A DNA stretch of 64,000 nucleotides, taken from positions 2,542,001-2,606,000 of the forward strand of contig OZ005694.1 of NCBI GenBank assembly GCA_963930775.1, given 5' to 3'. The notes beneath the pieces are model-generated. The model was not told the DNA's origin. It searched no databases and saw only the letters and a program-made list of their open reading frames with translations. The stretch comes from Cliona cf. orientalis (taxonomy: Eukaryota > Porifera > Demospongiae > Clionaida > Clionaidae). Numbering within the stretch: the first letter of the stretch is position 1; every line of letters begins with the position of its first letter. This document shows positions 29,262-40,200 of this stretch, one piece after another. The position numbers were made by a program, and so were the translations under genes.

Positions 29262-30839
29262 GCGTACTATGGATCGAAGATAGTAGAGGGGGCATCCCAA
29301 TGTTCCCCCTCTACTATTAAAGTCTATTATTATGAGCGAAGGCTCGCCCCCTCCATGATTTACATCACCCTAGTAATTATTCTGTAAATTTGATCTACAT
29401 GTACAATATAAATCATACACCTGAGGAAATTTCTATGGAGCATGGAAACCTTATCCATGCATCTAGAGTAGATTAGATAACAGCTGTACCTTACGCACCA
29501 ATCAGTGAACATGCACGGATGTGAAGTCCTGAAACACATGTGTGCATTGCAGTACAATGCTATAAAATTATAATAGTGTCATGCAGGGGTTGTTTGTGGC
29601 GAGCCTGAGCTAAGAAAGCTTCATATCCATGCTCTCTGAAGGAAAGCTGTACAATGAGTTCATAATAAAAAGATCATCGACAGTCAGTACCTTCCACTAG
29701 CTCAAGTTGGCCAGTACTAGTACATCGTATGCCAGTCTATTCTAGCAAACACATTTCCCTACGGGCTAGTCTTCATTCGTCAAAGCATGAATCAGACTTA
29801 TCCACTGGTGTATTCCACCGCTTGCTCCCACAAGACAAGACAATAATACAAGATAAGTTCAAAAGAGACAACAAAAAGTCATTCCCTACAGACGTTCAGT
29901 ATTTCAACACATTATTGTACTAACATGCTAAATTAGATCGTTGCACACACCATAATGAATACTATTAATTTGTAAGCAATCATTTAAAATAATATTTGAC
30001 CTCTTGATCCAATGGCAGAGGTAGGACACCTTTCGCCTAGAGTTTTGCTCAACATTAACTCGTAAACAGCTTTATTGCACCTTTTGGAGGTGCTGCAAGG
30101 CTGTTGGCCACGTCCTGGTTCTATAGCAGTTCCAGACCCTCACTAGCAACCACAATGGCAATAAACCCATACGAACTACGAACTACGTACCATAATGTCC
30201 CAAGCAAGCACCCACTCCTGAATAAGCGCCCATGTACCCCATGTAATGGCTTCAATAAAAACATACGCAATTTTTCCAGGTAAGTGCCCATGCTGGCCAA
30301 AATGGCGAGTTGTGTGCGCTCATGGGCCCTTACCCTGGACATTACAATAAAGGTGGCAGTACTGAACCTTGCTTTTCTAGCACCTTCATTTTGCTGATTT
30401 TATGGATAAAAATTTATTTTATGTCAGTTAAGCTCCCTATTCAGTTTATGTATGGTGATTGAGATCAAAATCTCCGCAAAAAAGAATCGATACAACTGAG
30501 GGCACACTGTAGTACACACACCAATCTGTACATTTGAAAGAGCAATGTACATGTACATAAATATTATATACATGTAATAATGGACAGAGCACATTTTTAC
30601 ACATGAAGGTTCACCTGCAGACTACAGGTAACATGCGTGCTCATCAGTGCCTGTGTTGAAGGAAAACGGCCACGTGCAGCTAGATCTACAGATAACGAAC
30701 TCCAGTCGCGCCTCGTGGCCAGTATAAACTCACACTTGCAACCATTCTCTGTGTACATACCATCTAGCAGACGAATGTTCTTGAGTCCATTGACAAGCTG
30801 TTGGCGCAGCCAGGTCGGCGAAACAAGAGCAGATACCAT
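26267..30839 (-). CDS. MPST: 3-mercaptopyruvate sulfurtransferase, last exon not found
   Basis: Six minus-strand coding exons join in frame: 30839-30761, 29174-29014, 27925-27836, 27574-27389, 26754-26595 and 26388-26267 (266 codons). The product has two rhodanese domains. The N-terminal one runs from [10 protein letters not shown] through [27 protein letters not shown] and [11 protein letters not shown]; the C-terminal one from [10 protein letters not shown] through [13 protein letters not shown]. The active-site loop is CGSGVTAS, the mercaptopyruvate-specific form (thiosulfate-specific enzymes have CRKGVTA). The enzyme moves sulfur from 3-mercaptopyruvate to thiol acceptors in cysteine catabolism, usually in mitochondria or cytosol. 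The sixth exon stops at VPVYD with a GTAAGA donor; the expected GSW-containing last exon was not found down to the gap. Introns carry long CT/GA microsatellites. The gene is divergent from DNAI1 across 450 bp. Confidence 0.92.
26407..26545. repeat. (CT)n microsatellite in MPST intron 5
   Basis: About 140 bp of CTCTCT interrupted by CCC. It creates Arg/Glu-rich or Ser/Leu-rich frames that are not genes. Confidence 0.95.
27605..27750. repeat. degenerate CT-rich tract in MPST intron 3
   Basis: Polypyrimidine repeat (CTCCCTCCCT and CTCTCTC blocks) just upstream, on the minus strand, of exon 4. Confidence 0.85.
27970..28142. repeat. MITE with TATAGCCGGAAATTTTGGCG ends, copy 1
   Basis: AAAGCCGGAAATATTAGCGG at the left and CCGCCAAATTTTCCGGCTAT at the right are inverted. 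The interior repeats the AAATTTGGC word in both orientations. It matches the copy at 32222-32443. Confidence 0.8.
29199..29256. repeat. (GA)n microsatellite in MPST intron 1
   Basis: Pure GA repeat of 58 bp lying 25 bp from exon 2, on its acceptor side. On the minus strand it forms a (TC)n polypyrimidine tract that may serve the acceptor. Confidence 0.95.
29278..29318. repeat. short hairpin repeat TAGTAGAGGGGG / CCCCCTCTACTA
   Basis: Inverted arms around GCATCCCAATGTT. The GGATCGAAGA-TAGTAGAGGGG unit recurs near 60561-60590, so it is a dispersed small element. Confidence 0.6.
30190..30346. repeat. MITE with CATAGTGTCCCAGGCAAG ends, copy 1
   Basis: CATAATGTCCCAAGCAAGCA to CCCTGGACATTACA. It belongs to a family of at least five copies in the window (39639, 43445, 45912 and 51578) sharing GCCCACTCCCGGGTAAGTGC and CATGCTGGCCAAAAT. 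Confidence 0.75.
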
Positions 30840-31018
30840 CTTTCCAGTCTACACTATGTCTATGATGCTGCATTGGGTATAGGACGTCACTCACCCTCGA
30901 GTATATAATATATATATGATTGTGGCAAAGGTCACTAACGGCATCGCCGGGTCACTTATGAGGTTAATTGCATTATGGTGTCAGTCTAGGCATGCTTTTG
31001 ACGGAACCTTGTCAGTGT

Positions 31019-31032
31019 ACGCGCATGCGCGT
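31019..31032. promoter_or_regulatory. NRF-1 binding-site palindrome
   Basis: ACGCGCATGCGCGT is fully palindromic and contains the NRF-1 core GCGCATGCGC. Confidence 0.65.
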
Positions 31033-31107
31033 ACTGCTGTCGAGTCTTGTCATGTTCTCGATTTCCCAATCCCGGACCCGATGAATTAAGGGGCGGGGCT
31101 ACACTGA

Positions 31108-31120
31108 GTTGCCCGGCAAC
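31108..31120. promoter_or_regulatory. RFX X-box (GTTGCC-C-GGCAAC)
   Basis: Two perfect inverted half-sites GTTGCC and GGCAAC separated by one base, 171 bp before the DNAI1 ATG. RFX factors bind such sites in promoters of motile-cilium genes. This is the position and gene class in which X-boxes are expected. The more usual spacer is two bases. Confidence 0.75.
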
Positions 31121-31290
31121 CGCTGGCAGTCTATCTTCCAAAACAAAATGGCCGCTAGCGCTAACCTTGCCATGTGGTGCTAAATTTTTCCGTTGAGAGG
31201 CGCGCCTAAACACCTCTTCCACGTGTTGCTTAATATCTAGTCATTTGAATATCAAATAAAAGTGATTCTTTCCTGGCCGCAAATTTGAAG

Positions 31291-34200
31291 ATGAAAGGTC
31301 GAAAGCAGGTTCAAACCTCCCAATCTCCTGCTGGAGCCAAAGGAACTGCAAAGGTACAAAGAAGAAAATTATAATTGATGTGGTTTTCTTTTATATAAAT
31401 TGTTTGTGAAATATGCAGCTCAGTGTGCCATCGCAAGCAAAGAAAAGCAGTCATGGCGTATGTTGAAAGTTCATTCTACTAGTGTGCATACATGTGTCTC
31501 TCTTATAAGTAGCTAGCAAAAGTAATTGTTTTGTAATCCTATCCGCTGGCCGGCCCTTGTCTCTTGTGCTTCTTTAATTAGTTTTATCTGAAGTGCTTGT
31601 AGTCGTAATTAGCTTGCACATTGTTGATGTATATTATTCATAATAATTTGCAATCTGACCTATTTCAGCTTGCTAACCCTAGCTTTCGTAAGACCAGTCA
31701 ACTGCTCATGAGCAAGACCATGATGGAGTCCAAAGCAAGATTACATGCTGCATCTAGAGGACCTAGGAGAAGAGTAAGACTAAACCATAGCCATGTACAT
31801 TGGGTTGAATAGATACATACATGTACATATGCAGTGTTCAGAGTTTCCTTTGATGTGGGAATGGAATAACCAGTACGCTTTGATGCAGCCATAGACTCCA
31901 CCTAAACTATGCCCTCTAGTCATGCCTTCAATTTTGCTGTGGGGAAAGCGATGTGTGTAGCATTGATGGACATGTGCATGTACATGTATGCAGTGTCAAA
32001 TTTGTGGATATTTTTTGCACAAGTGCCTAGCACCGAGGTTAGGAGAGGCTAGCTCACCAGACTAGTTTGGACCTAGCTACAGTGGCGATACAATCTGAAA
32101 TTGGGTTGACATTTGAGTGATAAACGTTTTGCACCACAAAAATATTTAGCACGAAATAATTGAGATCTACATGTAGATTGGGAGTGAAGATTTTGGTCCT
32201 TGATGTGCATGTAGCTATTAGTATACCGTATAGCCGGAAATTTTGGCGGGGAATTAAATTTGGCGGTTTGGCGGTCGATATTACAACCGCCAAATTAAAA
32301 TCCGCCAAATTTCCTACTTACATAATATCGTATGGCGATCCTGTACCGAACCGCCAAATTTAAATCCGCCAATGTGCTTGAAATAGCAATTTTGAGCTCA
32401 ACTGCCAAATTTAATGCCTGCCAATATTTCCGGCTATACGGTAGGTAATCACATGAGTTTAAGAAAAATTGGACGAGAATTCATGTTCTTCATATGGTTC
32501 AGTTAGCAAAGAAGCTGTGAGGCAGCCAGTGTTGTAGCTGAGGCACCCGGGTGGTGAGCAAGGCTAACCACAAGAATGTTGTGTGATCAGTCAGGTCAAT
32601 GTTGGTAAGTGTCGATAAGTTCGATAGTCACAAGAACTAGCTGAAGTTCTGAACACTCCTCACTGTCATATGCATGAGGACTAGTCGGTCCCCGTTTTGT
32701 TCGCTCGTTCTAGAGCTCAGCTTTGTGACAGCAGAGAGATGCATAGATACAAGTGAACAGGGTCTAGCTCGATGACTTCCAAAACGCCTTCTTTATCCAT
32801 CTCCACAACACCATGGAGGGCCGGCATGCCAGCTATCTGCCACAAATTTCCGAGGACTCGTTTGTTGCTGGGATATTTCTTGATTGTAGGTGCAATCCAA
32901 TTGGTCCAGCGCACACCGCTATCGGTCAGTAAGTGTGCGAATACTAAGCAAATAAGTATGAAAGAAAGTAATTGCACACTTCGTCTATGGGACTTTTGTA
33001 TAGTGACAAAATAATCAGATTGTGCTTGTTAATTAATAATTTTGCAAGGATCCGAAGGATCCGATGTGAAATTGGAATTCCACTAGTGGCAAGGCAAACA
33101 TATGACAGTGTATTTGGCCTCAAATAATGATATTCATAGCAAGTTCAAAGATTACATAATCAGAAAAAACAACTATAAATAGTAACAGACCACGTGCTAT
33201 CCTCGGCCTTGAAATTTTGCTAACAATAATATAATATTATAACATGTTTTTGACACCAAAGTTAATATTGTTATTGATTATCAATAATAATTTTTCTTGC
33301 CACTAGCTATAGTAATCCTATCTTCCAGAAAAAAATCAGTTCTTCCTGTTGAGAAGAGTAACAACATATGATATGGGTGGGCATTGCCTTAACCAATGGG
33401 TAGGGACTGTCATATGTTTGCCTTGCCACTAGTGGAATTCCAATTTCACATCGGATCCTTCGGATCCTTGCAAAATTATTAATTCCACATCGTGGCAAGG
33501 CTGCACATATGACAGTGTATTGTTTGAAGATTCAAAAGACATAAGTCATACCTTATGATTGAAGAACTGCCTTGGAAAAATCATTAGTTATATGTTTGTG
33601 GTAATACTTCTCAAAGGTTGACCAAAACACGTCGTTCTGGTCCACCCAAAGAAGCGTATTTTTCAGTTTTCAAGGAAGCAGAGTCTTTGTGTCCTGTCAA
33701 AACTTTGCAAATTTATATGGAAAGAACAGCACCTCTCAGAATGCACGGTGATAACAAAGTGACTCAATTGATCATCTCCTACAAGAAGCCGTACAAACCT
33801 GTGAAATCAGGATCCATATCAAGATGGATAAAAGAGACCTTAGCAGATGCTGGAGTAGACACGGAGATCTTTAAAGGTCACTCCACCAGAGCTGCCTCGA
33901 CTTCTGCAGCTGGTGTGAAAGGAGTCTCTGTTAATGACATCATGGCCACAGCTGGATGGTCTAGGAGGTCAGTCCTGGAATGGTGAATACAACATCTTCT
34001 CCGACTGACCGCTTGAATCTAATGTCCAATGCTTTAATCTCTGAAGCTCTGTTAGCATTACATAATGCCAATAATGTGACCGTTCTCTTAGAAAGTTCTT
34101 TCAGTGACAGATTAGTAGTTGTTGGGCCATCCTGAATGTGTTTCACAACCAAACCCACATCCCATACTTCCTGGTATCTAGGTGCAGGAGGGCGTTCATT

Positions 34201-37200
34201 GAACATACCTTGAAGCAGGCGAACAACCATTGGGTGTTGTCCGACTGGTTTTCCGTCTATTTGCGGTAGTGTAGCGGATAATGCTGATCGGTATGAATTT
34301 AGAGTGGAGTATTGCTTTCCCTCTTGGAACTGAGCTGTTAAAAAATTTAATACAGGTCCGATAGATGTCTGCAAGGGATCAATCTGTGCTTGATTGCACC
34401 AAAAAACCCATTTTCCCCATGCTGAAGAGTAAGATTTCTCAGTGCTACTTCTCCATGCTGCGGTGATAAGTTTGAAAGAGTCATCTGAAATTCCGTGACC
34501 TTGGATATTATTCCGGAAACTTTGCAGGCGACTAACGTTAGGCTGTTCTGAGCTATCATTTGATGTGTCTCTCCTTTTGGGTTGGTTATTATCTGATTGA
34601 AGTTCGGTAGAATCAAGGGAATGTCGATCAGTCTGGCCAATAAAGTCGGGAACCAAGACTGATTGTGCCAAAATGGAACTATTAGGATCATTTCCTTCAC
34701 CTGATCCTGCTCTAGTTTCCTGAGACATCTCCCAATCAGAAGAAAAGGAGGAAAAGCATAAGCTCGGAAGTTGGTCCATGTTTGGGCTAATGCGTCCACT
34801 GCTTCCGCCCCGGGATCTGGTTTGAAGCTGAAGTATCGGCGCAGTTGCGTGTTGTGGCGAGCTGCAAATAGATCGATGTCGAATGGACCCCATACTCTGT
34901 GCAGTGTATGGAAAACTTCCTGATCCAGCATCCAATCGCTCGGCTCTAATCTTTTCCTCGATTCCGCATCTGCTACCAAATTCATCACACCTGGAATGTG
35001 CTCTGCATGTAGAGAGATTCGTCTGCTTACACACCAATCCCATATGTTCAGTGCCAGATTGGACAACGCTTTCGAGTGAGTTCCACCTTTGTGGTTTATG
35101 TAAGCTATTGTTGTGGAGTTGTCTATCAGCAGGAGGATATGAATGTTGTTTTTCTTTGAGACAAACGTCTGCAGAGCTAACTGTACCGCCTTCATTTCCA
35201 GAAAATTGATGTGTGCAGTTCTTTCTTCCATTGTCCACGCTCCTCCTATCCTCGCAGCCTGATCTGTCGCACCCCATCCGGACTTCGAAGCATCTGTTGT
35301 GATTATCATGTCTGCTGAGGGTGGGACAACTGAGTGATCGTTGAAGTGTTGGAGTTTGTCCATCCACCAAATGAGGTCTTCCTTCGCTTCCTCCGTGATT
35401 TCTGCCCGATGGTCGTAATTTCCTGCTGAGATCGATAAAATCCTGTGACGTAACCTCTGCAGTGCTCGGTAGTGGAGGGGGGCGACGCTCACAGCTGGAA
35501 TCGTCGACGAAAGTAGGCCTATCAAGTGGGCCAGCTCCCGAGCAGTCGCATGTCTCTTGTTGTAGAGGTGTCTGCATTCTTTCTTTATCTTGTGGAGTTT
35601 GTCGTCCGGTAGAGATATTATCATCTTCACTGAGTTGATGAGAAAGCCCAGATATTCTATGGTCTGTGTCGGTGTCCAGACACATTTGTTTTGGTTTAGC
35701 TTGAACCCCAAGCACTCCAATTCGTGAGCAAGTACTCTCATGTGAGACCTTAACAGATCCTTGCTTTGAGCCATAATCAAAATATCGTCGAGGTAGATGA
35801 CGATACATATACCCTGCTTCCTCAATTTCGCTGCCAGAGGTCGAAGAATTTTGGTGAAGACTCGTGGAGCTGTCGCTAAGCCAAAGGGGAGAGACTTGAA
35901 TTGATAGTTTTGTCCTTTCCATTGAAACTTGAGGAATTTGCGGTGATGTGGAGATACCGGTACTGTTAGATAGGCGTCCTTTAGATCGATTTTTCCCATA
36001 AAGTCGTTCTTTTGGAGTACATCCTTTAGGGTATTTATCCCCTCCATTTTGAAATGAGGGACCTCCAAATAGGTGTTGAGGCGCTTGAGATTGATTATCG
36101 GTCTCCAACCTCCGTCTTTTTTGGGTACCGTAAACATAGGGCTGAAGAAACCCTCTCGACCGGGAGCGCTTTCGATGGCATTCTTTTGAAGTAGGCTGAG
36201 TATTTCTTGATCGAGAATTTGTGTTTGCTCTGGTGACAGAGGAGGCTGTTTGGGGGGCCAATTGCCCTGTGGTAAAGTATCCCCAAACTCCAAATGGTAA
36301 CCCTGAATACACTGCAGCACCCAAGCATTGTCGGTAATCTGATGCCAAGCAGGGAGGTGAGACCGTAATATCCCCCCCACCGGTTGCTCCTTTGTAGTTA
36401 GTCCTTGCGTTTCGGGTCTGGAAACCTCTTCTGGTTTCGGAAGTTTCCCCGGGTGCTTTTGAAGTTGGTGTAGTGTGGGCGAAACTTTTTGTACGGAGTG
36501 TAGCTTCTGCCCGACTCGCCTCCGTACCTTGCGGTCGGGCCCTTGGATAAAAAACTGCTGCTAGTTGATGGCTGCGAGGATGATTTAGGTGGGTTGTCGA
36601 CCTTGGTAATTGCTTTATTGAAAGCATCAATCGTGTTGGCTCTTTCCGTGATTTTCTTCCGGATTTCTGGGCCAAATAGTTCGGTGCCAGTGTCGCCAAT
36701 GTCATCCTTGCAAATTTCCTTCATGAAGGAGCTTAGCTTTGGTCTAGATTTGGAGATGCTACTGATTATTGATGAGCGTCTACTCTGGGAAATGTAGTTC
36801 GATGCATTGCCTATCAGGGCTAATGTATCTTGTGTGAGTTTGATAACCTCACTAACCGGGATAAGCTCCTCTGGTTTTCCTGTTAGTTGCTGCTCAGCTA
36901 GGTGTGACCAGAAATTGGCCAGTGGGGCACAAGTAGCCAGGACAGTTGCCTGTATCTTAGCCATCTGAGCATCACTCTTTTCCGGTACTTCTTTGCCCAA
37001 AGCTCCTTTGATATCATAATCAAGAGTGGGCACTGCGACTGCCGAGGAACTTGGCTTGGGATACTCTCGTGCCAATTCAAACCGTTTACGTTTCGGGAGA
37101 CATCGATGGAAGGTTTTGCCGATAAAATCATTGACCACCTTTTCCATTTCCTGTGGCGTTGACTGGTAATATGATTCGGGATCTACTTCTGCATCCTCAT

Positions 37201-40200
37201 CATCTTCAGAGGAGTCATCCTCATAGTAGCGTTTCCTTTTCTTAGCAAGTCTTGCTTCTGGGTCGGCAAGCGGAGGGATTGAGCTTGCTGGGTTTGTATC
37301 GGGGAGTTGATTTGTTGGTAGCAAGCTCCCACCCACAAACTGCTGTGGGTACATTGTGGGCATTACACAGTATTGATAACCTGTAATAGAGAAAATACTG
37401 TTGAGACTTATGGTAGTGCCAAAAAGGGGCATTCAATACCATTCATTTATCAAGTGACAGGTGGTAGTGCCAAAGGGCATTCAATACCACTAGAAATTTA
37501 TTAAGGTCGTTTGGCCAGTATAGGGCAGCTTAGACCTTGCTAATAAAGGTTTCAACGGTAGTGCCAGAGGGCATTCAATACCGTATGTACCTTGAGGTAG
37601 AGCTCCTGTGGTGTTTCCAGGGTAAACGGGGAGCATTGGAGGGAGGACTGGTTGCATGATAGGTAGTCTCGGCTGTCCAGCCGATTGTATGGAGTGCTGG
37701 CTGGTTAATGAGTCAGTCGGGCTCAACCTCAAAAAGGAGTCGTTGAGGGGCGGTGTGTAAACTCCGCGGGGCCGGGGGTTACCGAACGTCACGTGATGCC
37801 CGGGCGAGCCGTTCCCTGGCGGTTGAGATCCTTCGTCTGAGTCAACGTTCATGGCTGCCAGATCCAGCGGGAATAGGTTCAGGTGGGCTTCTGGCAGGAT
37901 CTAAACAGGTCTTTGATCCAAAAGGGGGGCTTTCGCGAACTTTCCTTACGTACAGAGTTAATACTTTCTCTGAGCCCAAAAACGTGTTCTTGCTGTAAGC
38001 AAAATTTTGAGGCCGAGGATAGCACGTGGTCTGTTACTATTTATAGTTGTTTTTTCTGATTATGTAATCTTTGAACTTGCTATGAATATCATTATTTGAG
38101 GCCAAATACACTGTCATATGTGCAGCCTTGCCACGATGTGGAATTCGGTGTTTATAATACACTTGCATGTACATTGTATGTGACATTGTACATGTTGCCC
38201 CTGAATACATTCTGGTGCATAAGCTTCACATGCATTTATCTCTGGGGAAAATGCCAAAATAGCCGCTCCTGGGTTCCACTCTTATCTGATACTTTTGCCT
38301 ACAATTCCATGAGCAGTAATAGCAAGTGCCATAGTAGCAGGCATTGGGATTACTACACCAGCTGATTACAGGATTATGAGCCTAGAGAAACGGAATCCAA
38401 ACTGGGTATGCTTAATGATATTCATAGGATTTTAATTAAGTTATAGCGACACATTTCTTTGATGTTGATCCAATTAGCCCAAAGTCGAACCAGGTGGCCC
38501 ACCCTGATTCAGATATATGCTAAGGGTAACACTGTGACCCTCTCTCTGTATGTACCTTACTGAATTTAAATGACCACATCAAAAGGGAAATACATGTAGG
38601 AATGCAATGGTGGTGATGCACTGCTCTAATTTGCTTTACTAGAAGAACTGTAGTTGTATGAGAACACAACATATATCACACGTACACTCTCAGATGTAAC
38701 AGCAGAAATCTCGTTAAACGGAGGAAACACAGGGATTTCCCACCCTGAGATTGATTTCCCTCCCCGGAATTTCCATATTATTATTAATTTTCCTTCCTGA
38801 AATACCAGCAATTTGTTTAATCCTGTATATAGGATGAAGATGGTTTTCGTGATGGAGACTATGATGATGCTGAGGGTGACTATCTTGGTCCAAGAGAGCT
38901 CATCAAACCTCATGACCAGCTAGAGCTCACTGAACAGGAGCTCAAGGAAGAGCTGACTCGGGTGTTGACCGCCGATAACCCCCATGCCCCTGCCAATATT
39001 GTCAGATACAGCTTCAAGGAACAAACCTTTAAGCCAGTACGTAAGCAGATAGTGAAATACTAAGGGGCTTTACATGTACTGTTGGATGAGCACAGCTATG
39101 CATGTTTGTTGCTATGTGTACATACAATGTACAATGTATGACTGGATACCTTCCTGAATAACTGCATGACAATATCAGTGTTCTCCCCAGCGTACATAAG
39201 GCATAAGACATGTCGCCCCAACAAACCTTCATACTTGCAGAATTTGCTTTGGTGTATGAAAGGGGAGAGTCCAAAATCTTTAATGTGGCCACAGCCTCCA
39301 CCCAAAGTATGCCCTACTGTCATGCCTTGATATGCCGTGAATTTGCTTAGGGAGAACACTGGAAAACATTCCATATGCACTCCAATTTGTTTAAGCATAC
39401 ATGTACATGTATTTATACAACACAATATCATGTAATACATGTATGTACACATACATAGATTCCAACGATTGATCAGCTCGCTGTCCACTTTTCGATGGAC
39501 AGCACCCTTCTTCACAAGGATAGTGATGAGGCAAGGAGACAGTTAGACCAGCTAGAGGGAGGAGAGTCCAGCGAGAGCGAGAGTGAGGGAGACGAAGAAG
39601 AGGGAGAATCCGACAAGAAAGAGGTACATGTACATGTGCTGTAATGTCCTGGGCAAGCACCCACTCCCGGGTAAGTGCCCATGTAGCTCGTTTTAAGTGG
39701 TCAATATCAGATTCTATACAAGCGTATGGAAGTTACATGTATATCCCGAGGTAGCGCCCATGCTGGCCAAAATCGTGAGTTATGTTTAAGTGCCCATGGG
39801 CGCTTACCCGGGACATTACAGTTGTGCATTTTATATTGGAATGTGTATGTTTGTGTGTGTATGTACATGTACATGTACGTACCTGCGCATATCTAATAAT
39901 CGTCAAATAGTAATGCAGCATTGTACTTTTGGAGTAATTATACCTCTCTGTATGCCAGTTTAGTCTTCTTGTTCAAAACTACCCATGCATGTTGTAGTAC
40001 ACTCCTACTCCCGCATATACATGTACATGTACATGTACATGTACAAATGAAATTTGCGGGGAAAATCAGATCTACTAGACTGATTCATGTCAGTGCATAC
40101 ATGTACATGTACATGTAAAAATTGGGTAGAGCAGCATTATTATACTAAAACAGAAAATTATTATAAAATTATAACTTTTTATTTGTGTATGTGGTCTCAG

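Larger units (their letters stand above)
30840..31290. promoter_or_regulatory. bidirectional promoter between MPST and DNAI1
   Basis: The two start codons are 451 bp apart and divergent. The interval contains a GC box (GGGGCGGGGC, 31090-31099), a palindromic NRF-1 site (31019-31032), a perfect X-box (31108-31120) and AAAATGGCCGC (31145-31155), similar to a YY1 site. An AT-rich stretch near 30900 lies closer to MPST. Sharing of elements by both genes is inferred. Confidence 0.7.
33031..38145 (-). mobile_element. DIRS-like tyrosine-recombinase retrotransposon
   Basis: The body (gag, RT/RNase H, recombinase) reads on the minus strand. Inverted terminal repeats lie at 33099-33222 and 37999-38120 and are almost identical. 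At 33405-33520 an internal complementary region matches the extreme left end inversely (to AATTAATAATTTTGCAAGG) and then the extreme right end (from GAATTCCACATCG). This head-to-tail joint defines the element's ends as 33031 and 38145 and is diagnostic of the DIRS group, which lacks an integrase and integrates through a circular intermediate. The element lies in DNAI1 intron 3, antisense to the host gene. Near-identity of the terminal repeats suggests recent insertion. Confidence 0.93.

Noticed and set aside
33618-33986. Independent plus-strand gene for a small recombinase
   Set aside because: It lacks the first Arg and the Tyr, and its ends match the broken DIRS recombinase exactly, so it is the inverted segment of that gene.
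34661-36705. Upstream part of the long minus-strand open frame 33961-36705
   Set aside because: It overlaps the genuine RT/RNase H frame and shows no domain of its own. Only the last part, from about 34660, encodes the recombinase.
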